Shown one piece after another: positions 54,836 to 64,000 of a stretch of 64,000 nt of DNA (the first letter of the stretch is position 1; every line of letters begins with the position of its first letter). The DNA lies in contig CM119267.1 in assembly GCA_051294375.1 (NCBI GenBank), positions 8,891,709-8,955,708 on the forward strand, given 5' to 3'. Under the pieces are notes generated by a model that searched no databases, had not been told where the DNA came from, and worked only from the letters and a program-made list of their open reading frames with translations. The DNA is from Paraspadella gotoi (taxonomy: Eukaryota > Chaetognatha). Position numbers and translations under genes: made by a program.

Positions 54836-55720
54836 CGTTATTTTTTTAAAGACGAACGGCCGATCAAAAGGAAGCTTATTTTCTTAAGTTCTTATTGAAA
54901 AAATAAATCGAATCGGCTTTAATCCCCCCCCCCAACTCGTCTCCTCTCCACCGCTCTCCGCCCCCCCTTGAACAAAAAAAAAAGCTTTCAATAGCTTCGC
55001 TTTACACGGCAAATCGCCTCCCCGAAACATAATCCTCAAAACTCAAATTCGCTCATGGGCCTCACACCTTTTTTGTGAGTGTGAATGCGTGCGTGAGTGC
55101 GTGTGTTAGCGTCTTTGTTCTATCTTCAAGCTTTTCAATTACATCCTTAGCCGCGTAAGATTATTTAAAACGAACATCGGGAAGAATAAAAAAATGGAAC
55201 CCCCAGGATGTAATTCGGAATGGCGGGAGTGGCCCTCGTATTTACTCGATATACGGGAGGGGGAGAAAAAAGAGAGAAAAAAAAAACCCGACGTGAAATA
55301 ATCTAATTCCTACAACAAAGCTTGAAGTGATCAAGCTCTTGGGGCCCCGGCCGCCACGACCGACCCGGCGGGCAGAAGAGAAAGAAAAGGGAAAAAGAAA
55401 AGAAAAAAAAAGCCAAGAGAAATAAAGAAGGCGGGACGAAAAAAAAAAAAGAAAACTGCCTAACAGAGCCCCACCACATGGTCTGAATCACATTTTAACA
55501 CTGGGGTCTTATATACAGAAAAAAAAACCCGAGGAAAAAGCAGTTTCGGAGAAATCTTTTAGCGGGGGGGGCGGCATTTCAGCGAAGGGATTTTTAGCCT
55601 TTTGACGCTTCTTAGCCGAAAGGTTGTCTGAGTCAGAAAATGAGGGTAAACTGACTAAATAAAAAAAAAAGAGAGGGAGGGGAAGGGGAATAAAGAAGGG
55701 AACGTTTTTCTTTCACGCAG
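54240..55720 (+). other. Unique AT-rich to mixed sequence; (TC)n; no gene seen
   Basis: Pyrimidine-rich at 54,300-54,520, (TC)n at about 54,790-54,832, A-rich and purine-rich patches at 55,180-55,470. A gggg-ccccgg stretch lies near 55,340. Nothing coding is supported. Confidence 0.45.
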
Positions 55721-55839
55721 TCCCCTTTCTCTCTCTCTCGTCACTCTCACTCACTTCGCTTTGACTCTCTTTATGTCCCTCTCTCTTTATCTTTTCAATG
55801 GGAAGAAAACGAACGGCAGTGAAAGAAGAGTTATTCATG

Positions 55840-56023
55840 CAAAAACGAGAAAGAGAGACTTGTCTCGAAGACCCGGGGAGAGACGGAGGGAGGGAGATAA
55901 AGTGAGAGAGAGAGAGGGATAGAGAGAGACAGAGAGAAAGAGAAAAAATGAATATGAATAACGACTCGACACGGAAATCGGATTTTTTGCCAACGAGTTA
56001 TTTTCTTCGCCGCCGCGTGAACC

Positions 56024-56055
<32 letters not shown>

Positions 56056-56112
56056 AAGACAAAAATACGGAGACCGAGGCTAACAGAGAAGAGAGAGAGA
56101 GAGAGAGAGATG
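55840..56112 (+). repeat. GA-rich region with several (GA)n runs
   Basis: GA and GACA runs at 55,840-55,950 and 56,025-56,111, broken by mixed sequence. Minus frames read as Ser/Leu repeats. Confidence 0.85.
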
Positions 56113-56199
56113 ATTGCATAATGTCCATTGTTATAAATATAAAATGAAATATAAAAAAAAATGTAAAGCTTTCCCTAAGTTCCCCTTGTTACCGAACTC

Positions 56200-57580
56200 C
56201 CCCACGAATCCACGACCTAACCTCCACCCCATATCCCCTTTCCAAAAAAAAGCCCCCGTTGTCACGTACCCCGAATAATGGACGGAGCGAGGACCCGCCC
56301 CCTTCTTTTCAGCCTCTCCCCGCCCTCCGCTATCGTCATCTTCTCTCGATATTCCTGCCTTGTTTACATTCTCGAGTTTCCAGCCTCCGAAGTTGTTGTC
56401 CCAAGTTGTCACTCTCCACCTGTACACACAAAAACTCGGAGACACACACGTAGAAGGACGATATTTTCGCGCCAAATTCGTTCGGGGGGGGAAAACTATT
56501 GGTCCCTGGGATTGCGCTACCATCCTCTCCGCAACGATCGACTGTCCCCTGTCCGATTTGTTGTTATTGTTGTCGCTGCCCTTTGTCGATTACGAGTCGA
56601 GTCGTTTCGTTGTCACGAGGCGTAACCGACTATTTCAAAGGGCGTGTTTACTTCCACAGAGAATGTGTGAGGCTCTCGAACTAAATCCTTCGAGTCCACA
56701 ATCCTGTCTTATCTGGATTCGGCCTGGAAAGAGAGCTTAACTAATGCAGCCTTCTATCGTTTGGATTACGAAAGATTTTGTTATTTTTGAATTTTGTGTC
56801 ACACAAATCCTGGTTTCAGCTTGACCACTTTTCCCGTTTACTCTTAAGATCTTCCGTTGCTTTTTTTTTCGAAATTACTATCAAAAAAAAATATACGGAA
56901 AGTGGAATAGTTTCGATGTTTATAACAAGTGATATTTATGTTTTCGTCTATTGTAATTGCTTTCCCTTTCGACCACCCGGGGTTTAACGATGGTGGGGCG
57001 AAAGAAAGGTAGGGGCTTAGGCCAAGGATTAATGGCGAAGCTTTGCCAAAACGAAGTAATTTCTTTTTCGCATCTTGGCTCGCGTCAAACGAGCGTATCA
57101 CGGAACAGAATCACAGACGAACGCCTTTCTAGAATTGGCGCGTTACTAAGCCACGCCCTTTCCTTAACCTCCCCCCTTCTCATCCCTTCTTTTTGTCATT
57201 CACTTCCCCCCCCCCAAACATTTTTAACCAAAAATAAAGATGCCTATGTCTTAAAAAAAAAAAAAAAAAAAAAAGCTCAAAGCGAGAAAATAGCGGAATC
57301 GTGTTAAACCTCGACGACAAACACGAAACTTCCGAACCACCCCCTTTCTCCCCCCTCTAACCTCCCTTGTCGATGCACCCACCCCACCCCACCTTCTCAA
57401 GCCAGGGATCCCCTCTTCCACTTTTCTCCTTTCCCCCTTGACGATTCCCTCTCTTTTCCCCCAAAAAAAATCTGAGGAAACAGAATGTGAGAACAGGAAG
57501 ACGAAGAAGAAAACACTTTGCTCCTTGAGCGGCGTGTTGGTTTCTTTTTTTTTTGCCACTGATCTGGCTGTGTTGTTTTT
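56200..57580 (+). other. Unique mixed sequence with overlapping short frames; no gene recognised
   Basis: Plus frames of 60-126 codons overlap in three phases at 56,259-56,740, which argues against any one being coding. A frame at 56,990-57,307 opens MVGRKKGRGLGQGLMAKLC and ends in an A run. None matches a family I know. Confidence 0.35.
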
Positions 57581-57584
57581 AAAA

Positions 57585-57772
57585 AGAGAAAGAAAGAAAG
57601 AAAGAAACAAAGAAGGATAGAAAGAAACAAAGAAATAAAGAAAGAAAAAAGAAAGAAACAAAGAAAGAAAAAAAACAAAAAAATAAAGAAACAAAGAATG
57701 AAAGAAAAAAAGAAACAAAGAAATAAGGAAACAAAGAAAGAACGAAAGAAAGAAAGAAAGAAAGAAAGAAAA
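57585..57772 (+). repeat. Imperfect (GAAA)n polypurine tract
   Basis: About 190 bp of GAAA/CAAA/TAAA tetranucleotides, almost entirely purine on plus, ending in a run of perfect GAAA units. Confidence 0.95.
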
Positions 57773-57779
57773 ACTCCCG

Positions 57780-58420
57780 GTGTTAATTTTTGGGAAGGTG
57801 TTGTTTCGACTTATTTATATTATCTGTGATTTGTTGTTTTTATTTGAGCTTAAAGGCGCCTGCTGCATTGAAACTCTTGAATTAGTGATAAGCGCAAAAG
57901 ATGTTGAAAGGGAGAACAGAAAAGCCAAAAGTTCCAACCCAAAACTGCCAGTCAAAAAAACAAAAAAACAAGCCGCCTCGATTATTATTTCTTAGGGGCA
58001 GTTTGTAATCGATCTCGCATTATCATAGGAAACAGGACTCTTGTAATAAGAAACGAAACCCCTGTCTATCTCTCTCTGAAACCCCCTTAGGCCACACCCC
58101 TTACCCCTCTTGAGGGAAGAATCGAGGAATTTCTTCCCCGACGAAACAATCTCCGTTCGACTCCTCTGCAGCCAAAATCTTTTTGTTTGTTTTCTCTCCG
58201 ATTATTTTTTTGTTTTTGTTTATTTTAGCTAGGAGAGAACAATAGAGAAAGAACCGGCGAAGGGGGGGGGAGAAAAAAAAGGACCAATCGATAGATCGAT
58301 AAGTTTTTTCGTTGGGAAGAGACGGAAAAGGAAAGGAGTCAAAGGCGGGCTTTCTCTCTATGTCTGTCTGAGACTCTCTCTTACTTTCTCTCTTTATTTT
58401 TTTCCACGCGCTCTCCTTTC
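57780..58420 (+). other. Unique sequence; no gene seen
   Basis: Ordinary mixed sequence without long frames, promoter clusters or tandem repeats. A short pyrimidine-rich stretch begins at about 58,340. Confidence 0.45.
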
Positions 58421-58421
58421 C

Positions 58422-58429
<8 letters not shown>

Positions 58430-58463
<34 letters not shown>
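58430..58463 (+). repeat. (TC)n tract
   Basis: Pure TC of about 34 bp within a pyrimidine-rich belt at 58,400-58,530. Confidence 0.93.
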
Positions 58464-58466
<3 letters not shown>

Positions 58467-58604
58467 CCACGATCCTTAAAAGGACATATTCTCTCTCTCC
58501 CTCTCTCTCCCTTCCTTCTCTCCCAGATCCAGTTTCCTTCTTGGATTTCGATCTCATTCTTCCCCTCGGGGTCGTCGAAATAAAAACCGGCGTTCGAGTA
58601 CCTT

Positions 58605-58627
58605 GAGTCGTTGCTAAGCGACGACTC
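58605..58627. promoter_or_regulatory. 23-bp near-perfect palindrome, X-box-like
   Basis: Arms GAGTCGTTGCT and AGCGACGACTC flank a single A, with one mismatch. The centre GTTGCTAAGCGAC resembles a compact X-box. It lies upstream of a CpG-rich block (58,690-58,890). It could be a dimeric factor site. No factor is assigned with certainty. Confidence 0.35.
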
Positions 58628-58689
58628 GAACAAACACGACGCGATCGTTCTCTGTTATTCTCTCTCTCTCTATCTCTCCCGACGAAAGG

Positions 58690-58890
58690 AGAACGACGAG
58701 AACGTGTTTACTTTTTCGACGGGGCGGCCCGTTATCACCCCCCCTCCCATCTCGATTGACGTAGAGATTGACGGGCGGGTCGTCGGATCGGTTTTGACGA
58801 GCCGCTCGACCGAGTGTTTGTCGAGCTGTTTGCCTCCAACGAGACCGGGTCGAGTCATCGACTCGTTTGTTGTCGTCGTCTTCGTCGACG
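58690..58890 (+). promoter_or_regulatory. CpG-rich block
   Basis: Dense CpG with words such as ggggcggcccg and gacgggcgggtcgtcgg. A small CGAGTC-ATC-GACTCG hairpin lies near 58,850-58,865. Possible CpG-rich promoter; frames of 60-109 codons here have no recognisable product. Confidence 0.3.
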
Positions 58891-58968
58891 CGGAATTTTT
58901 ACGGTTTCTGACGATAAGGGATAATAATACTCAAGATTAATGATGACAACCGACGAACAATGTTACTG

Positions 58969-58978
58969 NNNNNNNNNN
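58969..58978. other. Assembly gap, 10 N
   Basis: The only standard-length gap in the window with no duplicated block that I can see around it. Confidence 0.99.
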
Positions 58979-59445
58979 ACATAAAAAAAAGAATCCCTTT
59001 TTTTGGGTTTCCCTTTTCGTGTGTTTTTTTTCCCTTCTTGTCACAATTCAAGGTTTATTTTCTCAGCCACGGAATTTATGACCGAACGTTGAAACGAGTG
59101 TAGCAGTTGAGGGGGAAGAGAAAAGAACAAGTGAGAGAGAGAGAGAGAAAGAGAAAGAGATTCTTTGTGTCCGAAGGCTACGAGTAAAAACATTAAGAAG
59201 TACACTCCGTTAACGACTTGAGTTGTTATGTTATTGTTGCTGTTATTGTTTACCTTGAGGTTTGCAAACCCGCCGACGCCTTTTTCCAACTGTAAACCCT
59301 CGCAAACAGACCCCCCGCGCATTCTTCACCAGCCCAAATTTATCGATCCCTCACATCGACTTTTTGTTTTCAAATCTCGATCGTTGAATCTCGAGCGACG
59401 GAGGTCGACGATGTCATCCCCGTCTCTGACCTCTCGATCGAATAA

Positions 59446-59460
59446 CCGGAAGTGACGTCA
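59446..59460 (+). promoter_or_regulatory. ETS-CRE composite element
   Basis: CCGGAAGTGACGTCA fuses a full ETS/GABP site (CCGGAAGT) with a perfect CREB/ATF palindrome (TGACGTCA). This exact arrangement is known from CpG-rich animal promoters. CpG-rich sequence follows on plus from 59,470 to 59,770. A second perfect CRE lies at 60,189-60,196. Confidence 0.6.
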
Positions 59461-59598
59461 TCAACGAGTCACCGACGTTTATCCCCGATTATCCGACGAC
59501 GATTAATCAAATTTTACGACGACGACGACGGCGACGACCGCGCGGCTTTAACCAGTTTAGGTTTCACGGTCCAACGATTAATCGATCGATTCACTTCG

Positions 59599-60015
59599 AT
59601 GCGATCCCCGAGCATCCGATCGATCGTTGTGGAACGGGGGGGGGCGCGACGGGGGGGGTGGTTTTCGAGAGAGGACGTTGACAGAATTGAAATTGAGACT
59701 CTTTTAAAGGGGACCGCGATGAATTGTACGAGAGAAGCCACTCTTCCCAGGTTGATCTTGGTTTTTTTGAAAAATGAAAGTCGCGGTCATGTGGTAAAAA
59801 GAATTCTTTTCCTTTATATTGTTTTCTTTATGACCTGCATATCGATCATTTTAAGATGTTCGCCCACAAAATACGATCCCGCGCGTCGAATACGAGTCGT
59901 CATTACAACATGTACAGCTACATACGAGATCGATCGGCCAATGTTACGATCGCGAGTTTGGGCAACCACGAACTCGATAAGGAGACAGTCATCGCGATGT
60001 CTTTATTTTCGATAA
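59599..60015 (+). CDS. ORF of 138 codons downstream of the ETS-CRE element; unknown
   Basis: The frame is open from about 59,452, with the first ATG at 59,599. The product begins MRSPSIRSIVVERGG, carries a mixed segment including FSREDVDRIEIETLLKG, a hydrophobic stretch of about 18 residues (ILFLYIVFFMTCISII) and a basic C-terminal half. There are no simple repeats in it. It may be a membrane-spanning protein fragment or a chance frame. Other plus and minus frames overlap it, and no family is recognised. Confidence 0.17.
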   Translation: MRSPSIRSIVVERGGARRGGWFSREDVDRIEIETLLKGTAMNCTREATLPRLILVFLKNESRGHVVKRILFLYIVFFMTCISIILRCSPTKYDPARRIRVVITTCTATYEIDRPMLRSRVWATTNSIRRQSSRCLYFR

Positions 60016-60188
60016 AATCGAAGAGAGGCACGTTTTGCTTACGTCCATATCTATAGATCGTCTTTTTTCTCTCCTTGCATTTTCCTCTCCACATTCCATT
60101 TCCAGGTCCAAAAACCATAGAATCCGTCGCAGAAGGTCCATTCGATTGTTGGCTCCGAAATGATGGACGAATGTCACTTATGACCTCA

Positions 60189-60196
60189 TGACGTCA
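60189..60196. promoter_or_regulatory. Perfect CRE palindrome TGACGTCA
   Basis: Second full CREB/ATF site in the region, 0.73 kb from the ETS-CRE composite. Expected about once in 65 kb per exact 8-mer palindrome, so three in this window (also 41,346) is a mild excess. Confidence 0.4.
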
Positions 60197-60299
60197 ACGA
60201 TTGACCACGATACGGCGGGATGGAGATCAATCCGAGCGGCGGACCGATTGCCCTTTTGAATGGCGTTTCCATGGAAGGATTTGAGTCGCTTTAATCTCA

Positions 60300-61655
60300 C
60301 AGAGTGGGAAAGAGTGAACGAGAGAGGAGAGTGAGAGAGAAAAGTATTGAAATTAATCGAGGAAGAGAAAATTAAAAGTGTACATTCTCTAGAATCAGGA
60401 ACCACTCCTTGGATAATAATAACATATTTTATCCATACGAGCTTCATACACATTACCGCTCATTGTTTGTTTCTATACACTTCCATATGTACCCAAGGTT
60501 TTTCTTATTTTCTACTCTCGCCTGATTCTTTTTCTCTTTTTCTTATTTTCTATGAAGAAAATCCCAAACCTAAAATTAGTGCTCTAAAGTTTCGTTTCTT
60601 CCGTCGCACTTCTTCGTGCTCAGGAGAAAAGGAAAGTGTGTTTCTTCTTCTCTCTCTCCTCTCTCATCTCTCTCTCCTCTCCCTCCTCGACACAGGTCAA
60701 CCTCTCTTGCTCCTAGTTTAACCTCGCGTAGAACTTTATCAACTTAAGTGCGTTCGCTTTCACTCTAACGTTATTTACGACGCAGTAGAAAACGGATGCA
60801 GAATCCTGATATCTCGCTCTTTTGTCAGTCCAAGTCACGAGATGTCCGCGGGAGCGGCAATCCGTTCGCAATTATTCTCATATCAATGTATTGTTCCTTT
60901 TTAAATTAATCTAGCTACGAGGTTGCAAACGCATTAAGTCAAATGAAGAAGCCAGATGTTTTTCATAAGACCATTCTTCAAACTAGAAACTTAACACATA
61001 TGTCCAAGGCTTTTACGTTTTTCCTGCATTTACAGTCCCCACCTCGCGTGCGTATTTGCCGAAACTTTGGCCCGATTTCAAGAAGTTGCCCGCCTTCAGC
61101 CCGCTGCTTCTCCTCCCCCCCTATCCCCCTCTACGGGACCGCAACATATGGTTCGTAGTCTCGACTTCCGCGTCGAGATTTACTCGATCCAGACGGTCCG
61201 CCACTGCAGACGCACGTGTCGACGCTTGCGTGCAGTGCGTAAGAGACGACCAAGAAAAGACTGCGACACTTAAATAGTTTTTTCTAAGCTGGTCTTGGCG
61301 ATTCCGACAAAAATGCCTTAAACTTAAATCGGTTCGAAAACTGGATTAAACAGACCTAAACAAGCTAAATATTACGGAAACCTCGTCGTTTTTCGCGAAA
61401 TTTCGATGCTCTGTGCGTGTACCGCGTGCAGGAAACATAAAGAGGAAAAACCGTCGTGTTTTCGAATCCGTAACGTTGTTTACGTGATTCCAACCCTTTT
61501 GTGTCTCTTTTCTTCTCTTTTTCTTTTTTTTCCTCCATTTTAATAATTCTCTCTTTCTTCTTCGCGATGAATGAGTCTGATATCGATACAAAAGAGGAAA
61601 GAACCGTGAAAAGTATTCGCTGTTCCGAGGAGTCGCCCTTTTCCAAATTAGAGAG

Positions 61656-61687
<32 letters not shown>

Positions 61688-61878
61688 GAGGATGAAGACC
61701 CCCTTCAGGGCCTGTAGCCCCCAAGGCTAGGACCCCGTCGAAGCTGGCCCCCCGACGATCTGCGATGGACCTCTCCCACATTTGTTAGCCAAGAGAAGAA
61801 AAAAAAACGTTTTTTCCTTCTTTTTTGTCCGAGCCAAAAAATCTTTTTAGGTCTTGTTATAGTCGTGCGATTTGTTGT

Positions 61879-61909
<31 letters not shown>

Positions 61910-63500
61910 TTGCTAGATGGGTTTATTTTGCCCGAGTGATCTGTATAGAGTCGATTTTTGTTGATTTTGTCAAATAGGGATCAGGATCAGCGAATCCACG
62001 ATTTTTTTTTTCGATTCAAACCCGAACAAAAAGGGAGTATGAGCTTGACACCTACTAGAGATAATGCGACGACGACGACGACGACACGACGCGACGAGAC
62101 ATGATGATGGATCAGTTTGATTTCAAACCGATCCTTCTATCTCTGTTTGTTTGGTCGAAAGCATCGTCGTAATCGGAAACCAGAGGAGAGGAAATAGAAA
62201 TTTTCACTTTTTTTTTCTCTTTCTTTTTTTGTTTTTCTCTCTCTCTCTTCTCTCTCCTCTCTCTCTCTCTCTTCTCTTTTTCTCTCTTTCAGTTCTTTGT
62301 TTATATCTCAAATTCCAGAGGCCGAAAGGAAAAACGTGTTTTTTTTTTTTTTTGTGTCGCGTCATTTTCTCTCCTTTTTAAAGATTTTGTTCTAGTTTGT
62401 TTTTTTTTTTTCATTTTTATTTTTTCATTTCGAGTTTAAGTCGGAATTTGGTACCTGCTCACTCCGGAGTACCTCGTTATTAACAATTCGAAAAAAACTC
62501 GTGAAATTTCTCACAGACGTATAACCCTCTCCTTTTCTTCCTCTCTCTATTTCTCATTCTTTTCCTCCTCACTCCTGTTTTTCACTCAACGCTCCGCGCT
62601 CTCTTCCCCTTCAATTCACCCAAACGTTTCTCTTCACCATTTCTCCACATTCTGAAGGCGCTTCGATTCTCACCTTTGCTCTTCACGCTCTTCACGCTTT
62701 TCCTCCTCTCACCGTCCCCCCTTTCTTCTATCACCTCGATTTCGTTGCAAATCTCACCTTCACCACGACCACCTATCGCCAACCCTCCCGCCACGAACTC
62801 ACTCTTCCGAGTCGTATTTAAAACGTGTTACGCGCGTCGTGGGTTTGACGCCTCACGCGCGCGCCATCATCTTCGGGAGAGAGAGGGAGACGCTGAAAAG
62901 GAGAAGACAGAGATTAGAGAGACGGAGACGTTCCTTCCTCTTTTTTCACGCTTCGGGTTAAGTGGCTCAGGTGGAGAGCCGAACAATTCAACAAACGGCG
63001 TTTAGCTGCTCTTCCGAAAAGCTCTTTCAAGTCGAACAAAAAGAACCAAAGAATTTAAAAATCGTTAGTAAATTCTTGTTTCGGTTTTTTTGTTTTCGAT
63101 CGATTCACTTCGTCGCCCACGCCTCTTTTAGGGGGTGGGAGGCTTTCGTCTCATTTTTTTCGACTCGATTTCTTTCGATTTCTTTTTTTTTTCTTTCTTT
63201 TTTTCCAATTTTCTTATTTTCTTCCTCCGTTTCTTTTTTCCTCCATTTATCTCGTCAGTTCGGCGGCGTCGAAAGTGTGTCACCTTTTTTCTCGAGTTCA
63301 TGTGACTTTCTCCACCTCGCGAGACCACTTACTCCGGCATCGGGCACGGCATTGGCTTCGGCATGGCACTGCATTGGCTCCGCTTCGCCTCTTGGCTTTT
63401 ACGCAGAGAGTTTCAATTCTTTTTGAATCGTTGGTGATGTTTTTATTACTTAGAGATCTATTTATAATATCCTCTCGGTTGTCAAACGATTTCAATTGTT
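60300..63500 (+). other. Unique sequence with short repeats; no gene recognised
   Basis: GA/TC patches occur at 60,650-60,690, 61,650-61,690, 61,881-61,908 and 62,235-62,275; (GAC)n at about 62,068-62,085; T-rich belts at 62,340-62,420 and 63,170-63,240. A polypyrimidine-plus-CAG acceptor-like site (ttttcctgcatttacag) ends at about 61,035 and is followed by an 80-codon open frame with mixed composition, but no partner donor or homologue is evident. Confidence 0.4.
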
Positions 63501-63519
63501 TTCATTTTAATTAATATAA

Positions 63520-64000
63520 TTTGCTGGGTCAGTCGGGATGCCTATACCGCATGCATGACCCTTATCTGACGTGCTCATTGCCATAGTACCGGTTCATCCC
63601 CGTCCTACCTGTGGACTAGAGCGTCGGGTGGAACGCCGTTAGCCAGAGTCGCCTAAGGGTAATGATATGGGTCATCTCACTTAGCCTATCCACATGAACT
63701 CTACTATTTGCTTCTCTCGTCACTGCGACGCGAAGCTTCATCTCAACCTCATCTCAGCAGCACCACATCTTCCGCGCGCTCTTCCCCCGGCGCCTTCGCT
63801 GACGCCCGTCTTCTCGAGCTCCTTCCACAGTTAGATCGAGGCGCGTCGTTAACGCCTTCCGCCTAGACGCGCCGTATTTTTCGACGTTCCGGCGCGGTCA
63901 AATTGATTCTTGGCTCCTCCATCTTAAATTCTGGCGGTCTTGTCGTTTGAGTTGGGCACCTATCTCGATATTTATTTTAAATTCCAACCGTCAAGTTCTC
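63520..64000 (+). other. Compositionally distinct end block
   Basis: From about 63,520 the sequence loses the simple-repeat texture and has even base usage, with no homopolymers over six for about 200 bp. A tRNA-like A box (TGGGTCAGTCGG, 63,525) and B box (GGTTCATCCCC, 63,591) are 66 bp apart, too far for a normal tRNA. It may be the head of a dispersed element or a patch of poor read sequence. From 63,740 it is CpG-rich. Confidence 0.3.

Noticed and set aside
62963-63034. Second tRNA-like signal: TGGCTCAGGTGG followed by a weak B box.
   Set aside because: The B box matches only about 8 of 11 positions and is 61 bp away; no acceptor stem is visible.
63525-63601. tRNA gene or tRNA-derived SINE head, from A-box and B-box matches.
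   Set aside because: The boxes are 66 bp apart, no cloverleaf can be drawn, and the block may be poor-quality sequence.

Overview
This window is eukaryotic nuclear DNA, most likely from an invertebrate animal. CpG is not depleted, there are no operons, and no protein I recognise is encoded. Very long (TC)n/(GA)n microsatellites, (GAC)n/(GTC)n triplets, polypyrimidine belts and several minisatellites dominate. An arthropod, possibly a crustacean, would fit the microsatellite load, but nothing here proves the clade. Most long open frames are by-products of pyrimidine-only strands, which cannot contain stop codons and read as Ser/Leu or Arg/Glu repeats. I found no convincing multi-exon gene, rRNA, tRNA, CRISPR array or autonomous transposon.

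The strongest signal is structural. The window carries six gaps of exactly 25 N, three of exactly 10 N and twelve of other lengths. Each of the six 25-N gaps is bracketed by a duplicated block. Three are direct duplications: 1-6.5 kb with 9.6-13.7 kb, the satellite block 13.7-14.5 with 14.6-15.26 kb, and 20.7-23.16 with 23.2-25.4 kb. Three are large inverted repeats joined end to end: A 33.85-40.85 kb, B 40.86-46.54 kb and C 46.54-50.97 kb. The copies differ by many single-base insertions and deletions. Where one copy has a gap, the other often supplies sequence of about the gap's length. This looks like noisy long reads patched into a short-read scaffold, although a real palindromic amplification cannot be excluded from sequence alone.

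Layout: 0-6.5 kb first copy of direct duplication D1, with an extra partial copy and 2.5 kb absent from the second copy; 6.5-9.4 kb unique pyrimidine-rich DNA; 9.4-9.66 kb a promoter-like block with a possible first exon; 9.6-13.7 kb second D1 copy; 13.7-15.3 kb a satellite of about 70-80 bp units; 15.3-20.7 kb unique; 20.7-25.4 kb direct duplication D2; 25.4-33.8 kb unique, with a promoter-like NRF1/ETS/YY1-type cluster, a G-quadruplex motif and minisatellites; 33.8-51 kb the three inverted repeats; 51.26-63.5 kb cleaner unique DNA with four promoter-like clusters (four CCAAT boxes; X-box plus CCAAT; a CpG-rich block with a 23-bp palindrome; an ETS-CRE composite); 63.5-64 kb sequence of different texture.

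The biologically most interesting items are the promoter-like clusters and several short frames whose ATG lies inside an ATGGC(C/G)GCC-type motif. They are leads only. No gene in this window can be called with confidence.
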